A stretch of DNA of 64,000 bases from positions 17,118 to 81,117 of the forward strand of contig NZ_VFMJ01000002.1 of the NCBI RefSeq assembly GCF_006715005.1. The letters run 5' to 3'. The position numbers and the translations under genes were made by a program. The notes beneath the pieces were generated by a model. That model searched no databases and was not told the DNA's origin. It worked only from the letters and a program-made list of their open reading frames with translations. The stretch is from Serratia marcescens. GTDB taxonomy: Bacteria > Pseudomonadota > Gammaproteobacteria > Enterobacterales > Enterobacteriaceae. Below, in pieces: positions 50,228 to 59,614 of the stretch (its first letter is position 1; each line of letters begins with the position of its first letter).

Positions 50228-52425
50228 TTTGCATTCTCTTTTGAAGTGTTGTCGGCCGGTTTCTCAACCGGAATATGTTGCATTTGATAGGCCATCAGAC
50301 GAGGTTGTCCGACGCCCAATGCGATCGGCGTCCTCGCCTGCACCTGGTAACCACATCCGCGCGCCGGCAGATGCGCCAGCGCTGTTTCCCATAACAGGCT
50401 GGTGCTAACCGCCGCCGTCGGGCGTCGGGACCAGATATGTAGCCATTCGTCTTCCAGTTCATTGAGGGCGGCCAGCGCGGGGTCGGTCAGCTGCAGGTTC
50501 TCCAGGTCTGAACGTGCAGATGGCGCGTCCAGCCGGCGAACGATCTGCTGTATCCGATCGGCACGTGGGTAGCTGCGGCGAATAGTTGCCGGCGCCTGCG
50601 CCAGCAACGCATCAAGAGATGGCGGAGAGACCTCAATGAAACGGTTAATCTGTATCGCTTCTTTGGTAAACTTGTCGGCATCCGCGATATAAAGTGACGA
50701 GCCACGGATAACCTCCCCCCGAAACAGGGTGATATTCTCGCCCTCCTGCAGCTGCTGTACTTCTTCCACGCTGACTTTCTTTTGCTCACGCAGTTGCAGC
50801 CTGTCGTCTTCATCCCATCGGCTGCCGAGAACACCGTTCTGACGCACCATCTGACTCATTTCCGGTAGATATTCAGTGCCGGCCATCAGCTGCAGGATTT
50901 CCAGGGTGTCTTTCGGGTCCATGATTTTGCCGGTAATACGCGTGCCCATATTGGCAATCAGCGTCCACACGCGGTCACCGGCGGCTGATTTAAGTCGCTG
51001 TGCTTCTTGCCCGGCCAGCAGCAGGCAATACCCCAACGATCGAACCTGAGTAGCCAATTCACCCAATTTCTCGGTGTAACAGGCCCCCACCTCATCGGCT
51101 ATCCACAGAAACGGAAACTTATCCTTGTACTTACGTACAACCATGATGTCTTCCGGACGCCCCTCCAGCTTTTCTCCAAGGTCCTGGCTCAGGATCATTG
51201 CCAGCTGGGACACATACAGTCGCCCAAGCGCTGCCGCCTCGGTCGCAGAAATTTCCAGTGCAGGGATGAGAATGACGAGGATGCGATCGTTGTGAACAAC
51301 GTCTCTCAGGTCGATATCACCTGCATCGCGCGCAAACACATGACCGTAGGTGTCGTTGAACAGCGCCAACATGCGGGTGAACTGCTGAATGAGGTAACCA
51401 TGCTGGTTCAGCGCCTCCGGCGCCCATTCTGACGGTGAGTCCACCGTGGCCAGATCAAACCCCGCCAGCGTGCCGAGATAGTTCTCCAGTGGTAATCGCG
51501 CCTCATCGTGCCACTGCTCCTCCACGGACTGGATATAGAGCCGTGCAATACTGCGCAAAGGAAGGTGGGCCTGAATGGTACGCTGCGACATCACCGTCCC
51601 TTCTCGCCGGCATTTGTACACCAGGGCAAACACCAACGCCTGTATCATCGCCCGCGCCTTTTCCTGCCAGCCGCCGTCGTTGCCGGCCGGTGGTAACATC
51701 GAGTCCATCAGGTTGATGATGTAGGTTTCTTCGGCTATGCCGAAGGCATTGACCGTATTGGTTTGAGGACGGTTTTTGACATCTTCCAGCAGTTCCTGAG
51801 CACGGGAACGGCCGCCGGTGATAAAGTTCATCATCCGCAGATCGTCTTCTCGGCCAAAACGCCGGGCCATGGACGCAATGGCCAACGCCACGTCGTTCTG
51901 TGCCTTTGCGTCGGAATAAATCAGCCCCTTGCCCAGACCGAGTTGGTTGAGCACATAACCCAGCAACGTTTCCGTCTTACCGGCACCGGTGGTACCAAAC
52001 ATCAGGATGTGCCGCGTCATGTCGTCCATTGACAACCACAACTCACGCCCCGCATCCCGGCCACGGAGGTATCCCAGATAGAGGATGCCGGCCGCTTTGC
52101 CCATGACAATACGCATGGCCGTCACGGGCAAAAAGCCCCACATCTTGCCCGGCACCTGACGCTGCGTAGAAGGGTCGAGCCGATCCATATCGCTTGGCAT
52201 GCGCATCGGCATCTGCCAGGGTTCCATCAACATCGACGGCGCCCAGAACATCAAGACAGGCAGTGTTAACCACAAGGTGACCGGCCATACCACACCGACG
52301 ATAACGGCGCCCGCCATCCCCAGCGCCAGCCCTCCTGGGGACAACATCCAGTCTCCCAGGGCTGAGTGATAAACGCGGCGATTAATTCGATTGCGCGCTA
52401 TGCCGTAGTCAGTGGGTTGCTGCAT
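50206..52425 (-). CDS. trbC: TrbC, type IV coupling protein (DotL/IcmO-like)
   Basis: A 739-residue protein with two N-terminal membrane helices (about 30-65, LALGMAGAVIVGVVWPVTLW), then an ATPase domain: Walker A FGTTGAGKTETLLGY (about 148-162), Walker B FLWIADEVGACY (about 445-456). R64 TrbC is about 763 aa. It couples the NikB relaxosome to the secretion channel. The start overlaps trbB by 17 bp. Confidence 0.92.
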   Translation of the reverse strand: MQQPTDYGIARNRINRRVYHSALGDWMLSPGGLALGMAGAVIVGVVWPVTLWLTLPVLMFWAPSMLMEPWQMPMRMPSDMDRLDPSTQRQVPGKMWGFLPVTAMRIVMGKAAGILYLGYLRGRDAGRELWLSMDDMTRHILMFGTTGAGKTETLLGYVLNQLGLGKGLIYSDAKAQNDVALAIASMARRFGREDDLRMMNFITGGRSRAQELLEDVKNRPQTNTVNAFGIAEETYIINLMDSMLPPAGNDGGWQEKARAMIQALVFALVYKCRREGTVMSQRTIQAHLPLRSIARLYIQSVEEQWHDEARLPLENYLGTLAGFDLATVDSPSEWAPEALNQHGYLIQQFTRMLALFNDTYGHVFARDAGDIDLRDVVHNDRILVILIPALEISATEAAALGRLYVSQLAMILSQDLGEKLEGRPEDIMVVRKYKDKFPFLWIADEVGACYTEKLGELATQVRSLGYCLLLAGQEAQRLKSAAGDRVWTLIANMGTRITGKIMDPKDTLEILQLMAGTEYLPEMSQMVRQNGVLGSRWDEDDRLQLREQKKVSVEEVQQLQEGENITLFRGEVIRGSSLYIADADKFTKEAIQINRFIEVSPPSLDALLAQAPATIRRSYPRADRIQQIVRRLDAPSARSDLENLQLTDPALAALNELEDEWLHIWSRRPTAAVSTSLLWETALAHLPARGCGYQVQARTPIALGVGQPRLMAYQMQHIPVEKPADNTSKENAKWQRKSQ

Positions 52426-53485
52426 CCGGTGTCTCCTTTTCGCTCAGGAACTGGCTCAGTTGAGCCGGATCACGCAGAACAGCCTGAGGGACATAGCGGC
52501 CATCATCAGCAATCACCCAGGGGGTGCCCGGAATGCGATAGGCCTGATAAGCCACCTCGTTGACGCCAAGCGCTTTTTCGGCCACATCACAGGCGCTGTC
52601 GGCTTTCTTATCGACCGCAGCCGCTTTACCCAGCTGAAGTCCATCGGTACCAACAGTAAATAGAGCCTGCCAGGCAGCCGGCCGCTGCGCCGGCGGCAAG
52701 CACAACACAGGGGTAATGGCAGCAATGGATTTCTCTCGCCCAATCACAGCCACCGGGAAGACAACCACGTTAGCCATTTGAGCCGCCGCCACTAAAGCCG
52801 GCTCCAGATGTCGGCAATTCGGGCAATTGGGATCAGCAAACACATACAAAGTGCGATCGTGGCCAGAGGAATAGTTCACGGTGAACAATTGGCGGTCGGC
52901 AGCACTTTGCAGCTTCTGCGGCAGGGTTGACCGGACGGACGCTGGCAGCGCCCAGCCATCTTCTGGCGCGGGAGCCCGCGTTTGCTGGACAGGAACAGGC
53001 ACTTCAAGGCGTTCAGCTTTAGTCGCATGAGGCGGAAGCGTCAGCGGCACAACCTGTTGCGCGGGAGCCAGGCTAACCTCGGGGCCAGGTTCCAGTTCCA
53101 ACGGCCCCTCCTTGCTGGAGTGCACGAGAGAAACACCCAGCATCAGCCCGACAATCAGCAGTCCAGCGCTAATGACCAACCGACCGCCCCATCGGGTACG
53201 CCAATTTTCTGCCTGCTTTAACTGTGCCTCAGACAACGCCGCAAGCAGCTGATCGTTACCACCATTAGCGCTGGACTCAACTGTGAAGACATTCCCCAAC
53301 TTGTCGCAGCACATCACCCCGGCGTCAGACAGGAAAAAAGTCGGCTGGCGTCGCAGGTCAACTGTACATAAAGTACGGACACCCCGCCCCTCAGCCGGCT
53401 TGCCCAGGTCGACTGGACGTTGGACGACTAACAGATTACCGCGGATGTATACAGAGAAAGGCGCATAGTCAGATTTTGCACGCAT
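52409..53485 (-). CDS. trbB: TrbB, DsbC-like thiol-disulfide protein
   Basis: A 358-residue protein: cytoplasmic N-terminal region, a transmembrane helix near 105-125 (RLVISAGLLIVGLMLGVSLV), a Pro-rich linker and a periplasmic thioredoxin-fold domain with active site FADPNCPNCRHLEPAL (C-P-N-C, about 218-233). R64 TrbB is of similar size. It should help disulfide formation in transfer proteins, which in this system contain several Cys pairs. Confidence 0.9.
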   Translation of the reverse strand: MRAKSDYAPFSVYIRGNLLVVQRPVDLGKPAEGRGVRTLCTVDLRRQPTFFLSDAGVMCCDKLGNVFTVESSANGGNDQLLAALSEAQLKQAENWRTRWGGRLVISAGLLIVGLMLGVSLVHSSKEGPLELEPGPEVSLAPAQQVVPLTLPPHATKAERLEVPVPVQQTRAPAPEDGWALPASVRSTLPQKLQSAADRQLFTVNYSSGHDRTLYVFADPNCPNCRHLEPALVAAAQMANVVVFPVAVIGREKSIAAITPVLCLPPAQRPAAWQALFTVGTDGLQLGKAAAVDKKADSACDVAEKALGVNEVAYQAYRIPGTPWVIADDGRYVPQAVLRDPAQLSQFLSEKETPDAATH

Positions 53486-53593
53486 GGAATATCCTTTTAA
53501 TTCAAATAAGGGTCGACACCAGAGCCTGATTGGCCTGACGTGCTAACGGAGTTAATTCGGTGGGGGTGTTCGGGTAAATCAAGAGGGGTGACG

Positions 53594-54805
53594 CTAGGGA
53601 GCCGCTGCCGCCTCGCTGTCCGGCGGGTCGGTAATAGCATAAACAGCTGACATCACTGACTGTTCTGTCGCCTGACGCCGACGAACCACTGCCGGTATAT
53701 ACGGGTAGACCAGGCCCAGACTTTCCAGATCGGCCTGTAGCCCTTCAACGGCTTGTTCCACCATAATTCCCGGACGAGGCAATCGCAGCTTACAGGCACG
53801 AACCTCGGCGCGAGCCTGAGCGGCAATACCGGCACCTTCAACAAACACCTTTGCGGTGTCTGCTGAGTGAAGCCCATACCACAATGTACGGTCAATCCCC
53901 TTAAGCCAGCGAAAACGCGCCGGGGGCAATCGCAGGTCACGGGCATACAACCCAACGAGTGCACTGCGCACATATCCGTGCCCCTCCAGCCACTCGTTGA
54001 CACCGGGGGCCTGAATCACACGTTGAAACGCTGCATTGGCCAACGGGAACAACGGCACTGGTGAAACCCGCTTGCGCCGTAAAAATCGTCTCACTACACA
54101 GGAACGATTGAGATCATCCAGTAGTTGTGACGCAGACGCACGATCGTTCAGGAAAACCTGCAGACCAAACACTGCCAGCAAAGCGCGCTCGTAAGGGTGC
54201 CAATTTGTCACATCACACATAGGTTTACCCAACTGCGCGGTGAACACCGCCGCGGCGGCAGCCCTATCGAGCGTCTTGCGGTGAACAAGTTGAAGTTGCG
54301 CGGTGAAGTCTTCTGGCCTTAGCGCCCAAACGTTAGCCGGGGCGGGATCATTCATCAAACCATCCGGACCGGAGGCCATAGCCAGCACGGGCGTCACGGA
54401 AGGGGCAAAGCTGCTGGCCAACTGCGGTAACGTATGAATATTGATGGGACGTTTGCTGCGAAATGCCAGTACAGGGTGCTGCGCCAGCGCGATACCACTG
54501 GCCACGACGATCGGTGCCAGAAACAACAAGAAGATACCTGAAGTGGCATTCATCACTGTCAACCACTCATCAAAGGTGACGTCGACGGCATGATTGGCCG
54601 TATCGGCAAGCAGGTTGATTTTTTCACCGACCCAATAATGGATACGGGGAACATCCACCGCTGTCCAGAGCCAATACAGTACCCAGCAACTCCCGTAGAC
54701 AAACGAATCAAAAAAGAGCCAGCACAACAGAACGGCAGCACAGAAGGCCAGGAACATTTGCCCTTGATCGCCATCCCATGCACTTTGCGACGGGCGGTTA
54801 TACAT
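53594..54805 (-). CDS. trbA: TrbA, DotM/IcmP-like inner-membrane transfer protein
   Basis: A 403-residue protein with three hydrophobic segments in the first 110 residues (MFLAFCAAVLLCWLFFDSFV, GSCWVLYWLWTAV, GIFLLFLAPIVVASGIALA) and a large cytoplasmic C-terminal domain (LRPEDFTAQLQLVHRKTLDR, RDLRLPPARFRWLKGIDRTL). This is the DotM/IcmP arrangement, a partner of the coupling protein in type IVB systems. The order excA-trbA-trbB-trbC equals R64. Confidence 0.88.
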   Translation of the reverse strand: MYNRPSQSAWDGDQGQMFLAFCAAVLLCWLFFDSFVYGSCWVLYWLWTAVDVPRIHYWVGEKINLLADTANHAVDVTFDEWLTVMNATSGIFLLFLAPIVVASGIALAQHPVLAFRSKRPINIHTLPQLASSFAPSVTPVLAMASGPDGLMNDPAPANVWALRPEDFTAQLQLVHRKTLDRAAAAAVFTAQLGKPMCDVTNWHPYERALLAVFGLQVFLNDRASASQLLDDLNRSCVVRRFLRRKRVSPVPLFPLANAAFQRVIQAPGVNEWLEGHGYVRSALVGLYARDLRLPPARFRWLKGIDRTLWYGLHSADTAKVFVEGAGIAAQARAEVRACKLRLPRPGIMVEQAVEGLQADLESLGLVYPYIPAVVRRRQATEQSVMSAVYAITDPPDSEAAAAP

Positions 54806-54896
54806 AAGGAATGACTCGCAAAAAAGAACACCGGCTATAAGCCGGTGTTGAGGGTGTTTGCCACCTGGTAAGGTAGCCAGAGGAGAAAGTTAGGTG

Positions 54897-55535
54897 TCAG
54901 GCCAGGCGGGGGATCTCGATATGGTTTTCACGCTCCAGCTGCTCACGGTGAATATCAACATACTCAGAGAACGGCATCGCTGGCTGATATTGCTTGAACT
55001 CCATAGAACCCAGCGTATCAAACCAGCGTTGGGCCCACGGCGTGGAAATTTCAATACGGGGTAATTCCGGGAGTTTGGTGTAAAGACGGAACATCTTTCC
55101 TTCCACTTCCCGATTGGTCCAGTCTTTCATATCCAGCCCAACAACGTCGACTTCACCTTTGCGAATGCGGTGCACGTAAAGGATGGTGCCACGTTTGATA
55201 TCAATGCCCAGATATTTACCATCCCCTTCATGGTACATCTCATAGCCCTGCTCAGGCATAAAATACTCAGGGTCTTTAACATCGTTCGTGATGACTTTTA
55301 GAATACGACGTTTACTTATGACCTGCTTAGTGAAAATAGCGACAGGGATGAGTATCGCGGCCCAGATCAAACCGTAGAAAAATAGCTGGTAAAGATCACC
55401 GCTTTTTAGAACATCGCTTAACGTCAGCAGTGACGCCAAAGCTAAAAATAGAAGGCAGGGTAAAGCTAATACCATATAAAGGATTTTAAAAACCCAAGCC
55501 CATCCTTCGCGTGTAGTTTTCAGTCGCTGCACCAT
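54897..55535 (-). CDS. excA: ExcA-like entry exclusion protein
   Basis: The ATG at 55535 follows GGAGG with 8 bp spacing; 212 residues, close to R64 ExcA (about 220). Two transmembrane helices lie near 12-35 and 45-70 (WVFKILYMVLALPCLLFLAL; LFFYGLIWAAILIPVAIF), with a cytoplasmic domain after. Exclusion proteins in I-type plasmids recognise TraY of the incoming donor system; the gene here is directly after traY, as expected. The call rests mostly on position and topology. Confidence 0.7.
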   Translation of the reverse strand: MVQRLKTTREGWAWVFKILYMVLALPCLLFLALASLLTLSDVLKSGDLYQLFFYGLIWAAILIPVAIFTKQVISKRRILKVITNDVKDPEYFMPEQGYEMYHEGDGKYLGIDIKRGTILYVHRIRKGEVDVVGLDMKDWTNREVEGKMFRLYTKLPELPRIEISTPWAQRWFDTLGSMEFKQYQPAMPFSEYVDIHREQLERENHIEIPRLA

Positions 55536-55601
55536 AGTTTTATCCTCCAACAGCCGTTGATGACATTATACCCAACAACTGTACATTTGTCAGGGTGTTT
55601 T

Positions 55602-57746
55602 CTACTGAATTCCATCAGCCCCATTACCTTTTCCGGTCCTATTCGGCATATTACGGACACCAGGAATTCGTTGAGATCCAGTCCCGGCCGCCCCGAACAT
55701 ATTTTTCATATTATCGACCAATCCGCCCATAACATTATTCCCTTCACGACCACCAAGGAATGAGATCACATAATCCGGTAGAGATGCCTCTAAACTGAAT
55801 AGCCGTGTCACTCCAAAGGTTGAGATGCGTGCATATATCATCAACCAACCAACCATTTTAACCAATCCCATAATCGAGTCCGCATTAGCATTAGCCAGTG
55901 CTGAAGCAAACAACAGATTTAGCACCGTGCCACCGGCTATTGCTGACACTGAAGCGAAAAAGAACCCCAGCACCATAAGAGAAGGCCGTAACATCATGTC
56001 GATCAGGAAGATATAGCCATAGGCACTCCGGCTTCCCTTGTCCTCCTCTGCCCCCAGATGCGTCGCTGACCACATTGGCCCGGCCCCGCACCCAATCAGC
56101 ACGCTGACAATCCAGTTAAAGAAGCCCGTCATCCAGAAAATAAAAGGTACTGCCGGTAAGAATACGGCTAATGAGAATCCAATAGCCAAAAGCGCAAACA
56201 TAAAGAAATAGAACATTGGCGCCATCGCACCCATAACATCCTTAACCACAGCGCCGGCATCAACCGCAAAAATTTTACTTGCCCACCCTACAGGTGAGTT
56301 ACTGGCCGCTGATGCAATCGCCCAAGTACCGGCATAAGCAGCCATCAGGGTTTCAGTAGTGCCTAAGGTATAATCACCGATCTCCTGCATTTTAATTAAT
56401 GGGTTTACTTGACCGTTGAAATCGGCGTCAGTACCCAAGTTTTTTGTAGCTATAAGGGTTGTGAGTTTTTGGATTGGGCTTTTTAAAATTCCAACGAATA
56501 CTGAGTTCGGATCTTGAGCTGCACCGGCTGCACTAATCTCACTCTCCGTTTGTGTTCCCAGGGGCGGTGTATAGGTACTGTTCTGCACCTGCGCACGATA
56601 GGCCGTAAGCACCTGATTGTACAAGTCCCCCGTACCGTGCTCGCCCACACCACTCATGCCACTGGTGATTGGCGTGGCGTTGGCCACATCGTTGGTTTTA
56701 CTGTTGGCTGTCGCGAAGGTGTGATACCAAGCCCCCAGAGCAACCCAGCCATAACTCTTGATCTGATTGACCAGCTGACTCTGCAGCGAATCCTTATAGT
56801 TAATTTGGTTCAGCGCTTTGTTGACCGTATCCTCATAGTCAGCGGCCGCATTCTGGATATCGGTTTCCACATCCTGAAAACTGCCACTATCCTGATCACG
56901 CTTACTCAAATAGGTATCGACGAAGTCCATTGCAGCCCGATCCAGCGATGCCTGCATCCTGTCCAGCGCCTGCTTTTGTGACGCCACCACATTTTCGGTA
57001 TCGACCTTGCTGTCAAATAACACGTTCCAGACGCCGCTACGGGCAGAGTTAGGCGTCTTCGCCGACCCACAAATGGCGCTGCCATTACCGGTCACGTACT
57101 CACCATTGCCCCCTTTCGTGCTCATCATCGGCGTATTCGCTTCCCCTGACGCATAAAGGGCCTGCAGTTCGCGGTTAATAGCATATTTGCACAGGTTCAT
57201 TTCAAAAATGGCCCGGGCAGCTGAACGCGTCGCCGGCGCAGTCGGCTGCGTGACCATGGAGTATCCGCTGGCCATCATATCCGCCGCTTTATCGGTTAGC
57301 AGATTGGCGCTCCCGACGCCCATTACCGACGCCGCCCACAGCATCACCAACTGCGAAATCGACCACCCTGAGCCGGTAGGCACCAAAGTGATAAATCCCG
57401 CAAAAGTCATGATCGGGTACAACATCGAACGGGCGCCATTAAAAACACGCCCCTCATGGCCAGCTTTGACGACGGTTTTCATCGTCACAGTCAAAAACCA
57501 AAACAGGGCTATGGCACAAAGTACACCGTTGATAATGGCAAACAGAGAGCCAATCAACGTTTGTTGCCCGGGGTTAAAGGGATGTAGAACCACATCCCCA
57601 AAGATCATGACCAACGCCTGGCGCGATAAGTCATTGGTTTTCTGTGCAGCATCAGCGATGGTCTGATAATTCACGCCATCGGCGAACGCCGGCCAGGAAA
57701 AGAGCAGCAGCAAGCCTGCTGACCACAGCCTTTTGAGAAATTTCAT
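55602..57746 (-). CDS. traY: TraY, DotA-like inner-membrane transfer protein
   Basis: A 714-residue protein with a signal-like N-terminus (MKFLKRLWSAGLLLLFSWPA), three membrane segments to about 150, a long periplasmic region (about 155-470), then five hydrophobic segments (about 480-660; APMFYFFMFALLAIGFSLAV, GFFNWIVSVLIGCGAGPMWS). This layout is that of DotA/TraY. In R64 it is also the target of entry exclusion. The name is shared with, but unrelated to, the RHH TraY of F (compare 7735-7935). Confidence 0.92.
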   Translation of the reverse strand: MKFLKRLWSAGLLLLFSWPAFADGVNYQTIADAAQKTNDLSRQALVMIFGDVVLHPFNPGQQTLIGSLFAIINGVLCAIALFWFLTVTMKTVVKAGHEGRVFNGARSMLYPIMTFAGFITLVPTGSGWSISQLVMLWAASVMGVGSANLLTDKAADMMASGYSMVTQPTAPATRSAARAIFEMNLCKYAINRELQALYASGEANTPMMSTKGGNGEYVTGNGSAICGSAKTPNSARSGVWNVLFDSKVDTENVVASQKQALDRMQASLDRAAMDFVDTYLSKRDQDSGSFQDVETDIQNAAADYEDTVNKALNQINYKDSLQSQLVNQIKSYGWVALGAWYHTFATANSKTNDVANATPITSGMSGVGEHGTGDLYNQVLTAYRAQVQNSTYTPPLGTQTESEISAAGAAQDPNSVFVGILKSPIQKLTTLIATKNLGTDADFNGQVNPLIKMQEIGDYTLGTTETLMAAYAGTWAIASAASNSPVGWASKIFAVDAGAVVKDVMGAMAPMFYFFMFALLAIGFSLAVFLPAVPFIFWMTGFFNWIVSVLIGCGAGPMWSATHLGAEEDKGSRSAYGYIFLIDMMLRPSLMVLGFFFASVSAIAGGTVLNLLFASALANANADSIMGLVKMVGWLMIYARISTFGVTRLFSLEASLPDYVISFLGGREGNNVMGGLVDNMKNMFGAAGTGSQRIPGVRNMPNRTGKGNGADGIQ

Positions 57747-57843
57747 CGTGTTGTCCGTATGTTATGGCCCCGGCGGATCGCTGGGTAGAAGGCAGGGAAG
57801 GAAATGAGGCGTCAAAGGAGATAACGGCGATGCACTCCCGTTA

Positions 57844-58404
57844 TCAGCGCCAACATCCCAATGACACCGTTTGCCGGCAACAGCGGTTTTCCGACCGAAA
57901 ATCCTCGAACGTGCCCTTTTCCTCTACGCTGACACGCTGGGTAGTGAGTTGCCACAGACGATACGTTGCGATCAGCGCCTTGACGTAGCCCGCCGCCCCT
58001 AACAGCACCAGGATCAATGCCGCGATCGTCGCTCTCAGCAAGGTGGCGCCGGGCAAAGTGGTGAAGCTCGCCAAAAGCATCAGCGACAAAATCAAAGCAA
58101 GCCCGCCGCAAACCAGCATCAGGAACCACCAAAATGCCCGGATACGGACAAAGTTGGTGCGAAGCTGCTCAATCGGAACTCCCGTCGCCGCCACCGCTTG
58201 CGCCCAGGTCAATGGTTCACGTTTAACCTGCTGACGAGCACGAATCATCGCCCGTGCTCTCGCCAGATTATTCAATATCGGCCGGACGCCACTGCGGTAA
58301 ATCACCCCAAGATCAGAGAGGGGGTTAACCAATGCCACCCCCACTTTTCCTACACGCCGCCACGAAGAGGTGGCAGACTTCTGCTTACCATTCTCAGTTT
58401 GCAT
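57844..58404 (-). CDS. traX: TraX, transfer protein
   Basis: A 186-residue protein with a basic N-terminal part (1-85) and two membrane helices (FWWFLMLVCGGLALILSLML, about 92-111, and ATIAALILVLLGAAGYVKAL, about 126-145). Size and place between traW and traY agree with R64 TraX. The start overlaps the traW stop by 11 bp. No enzymatic motif; a channel component is likely. Confidence 0.8.
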   Translation of the reverse strand: MQTENGKQKSATSSWRRVGKVGVALVNPLSDLGVIYRSGVRPILNNLARARAMIRARQQVKREPLTWAQAVAATGVPIEQLRTNFVRIRAFWWFLMLVCGGLALILSLMLLASFTTLPGATLLRATIAALILVLLGAAGYVKALIATYRLWQLTTQRVSVEEKGTFEDFRSENRCCRQTVSLGCWR

Positions 58405-59602
58405 TCGCGGTTACTCCTGCGCTCATCTGATTAGACAACTGCTGCAGCTGCGGCGCATATTGCGCTTTGGCCGCCATGGCCAGCTGCTGCCCCGCAATCA
58501 CGTTCGCTTTCCGCAACTCGTTTTTAATTCCCAGCTGTAGCCAGTTGCCCAGGCTCTGGACACGTACCAGCTCCCGCGTCAGGTTATCGCCACTCATTGC
58601 CTGCAGGTCAGTTTCATAAGCGGTATTGGCGTACCGCCGGCCAACCTCGAACGCCTCATATTCCCGTTCGCTCATCACCCCGGACTTCTGTGCCTCCGGG
58701 CTCGCCGTCGCCGAAAAATACTGGCTGGCCGACGGGCTTTGTAACGACTCACCCAATGCCTCACGGGTTGCGGGGTTAGGCTGGCTGGCTGCAATCAAGT
58801 CCAACTGGGGCTGCGAGGAAGCGCTCTGTATTGACTTATATTGCGTCAGCAACCCCTGATACTCGCGGCCGGTGGCCGATTGAATATCCCCCTTCCCCGG
58901 CGTGCGTCCAGCATCATGACGGGACGAGTTTTTCATGTAAGCCATCGCCGCATCGACTTGTTCCTGATTGAAGGTCAGATCAGGTGCTTTACCGACAGCT
59001 CCTGCACCATCCATGAGGGAACGCAACTCAATATCGCCGCCGGGCAACGGGGAGACCTGTGGGCAAAGATCCGTTCCCCCGTAGGTTGCCGCCTCTTCTG
59101 CCGTACAGTACGCCGCATGCACAGCCGCACTGCGATAACCACCTTGACGGGGGGCCACAGGAAGAGATGCCACACTCTTGCGAACCATGGCGCTGCTGAC
59201 CCCGCCGCCGCCGGACAGCCTTGATGCGCTGGAGCGTGTCTGCTTGCTGACCTGCGTAGCCATACCGGAGGCCGACTCACTGCAGATACTGTCCGTTACC
59301 GTAAAGCTGTCACGCGCGCGCTCCAGGCGCTCTGTCTGACGGCCAAAGATATCGGCCTCTCGCTGCGCGCGTGCCGCTTCAGTCACCGCCGAGACTTGCT
59401 TGTCACTGGCCTGTACGATAGCGGTACCTATCTGGGTTTCCGTTGTGAGGATCTCCGCCAGCGTGGCATTGATAGTGCCCATTGCCGGCATCACCTGCAT
59501 TTCAATCGGCGCACTGCCGGACACATAAACGGTAACCGCGGCCGCGGGCTGGCTCAGTCCGAGACTGACCGCCAGCGCGACCACTGTCGCTGAGTATTTC
59601 AT
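58394..59602 (-). CDS. traW: TraW, periplasmic transfer protein
   Basis: A 402-residue protein with a signal peptide (MKYSATVVALAVSLGLSQPA, cleavage after AAA-V). The mature chain is helical, with long coiled-coil-prone parts (IVQASDKQVSAVTEAARAQR) and Cys pairs around 110 and 165-180, possible TrbB substrates. Position after traU matches R64, where traV lies between; no traV is seen here in the 12-bp gap. Confidence 0.83.
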   Translation of the reverse strand: MKYSATVVALAVSLGLSQPAAAVTVYVSGSAPIEMQVMPAMGTINATLAEILTTETQIGTAIVQASDKQVSAVTEAARAQREADIFGRQTERLERARDSFTVTDSICSESASGMATQVSKQTRSSASRLSGGGGVSSAMVRKSVASLPVAPRQGGYRSAAVHAAYCTAEEAATYGGTDLCPQVSPLPGGDIELRSLMDGAGAVGKAPDLTFNQEQVDAAMAYMKNSSRHDAGRTPGKGDIQSATGREYQGLLTQYKSIQSASSQPQLDLIAASQPNPATREALGESLQSPSASQYFSATASPEAQKSGVMSEREYEAFEVGRRYANTAYETDLQAMSGDNLTRELVRVQSLGNWLQLGIKNELRKANVIAGQQLAMAAKAQYAPQLQQLSNQMSAGVTANAN

Positions 59603-59614
59603 GATTTTTCTCGC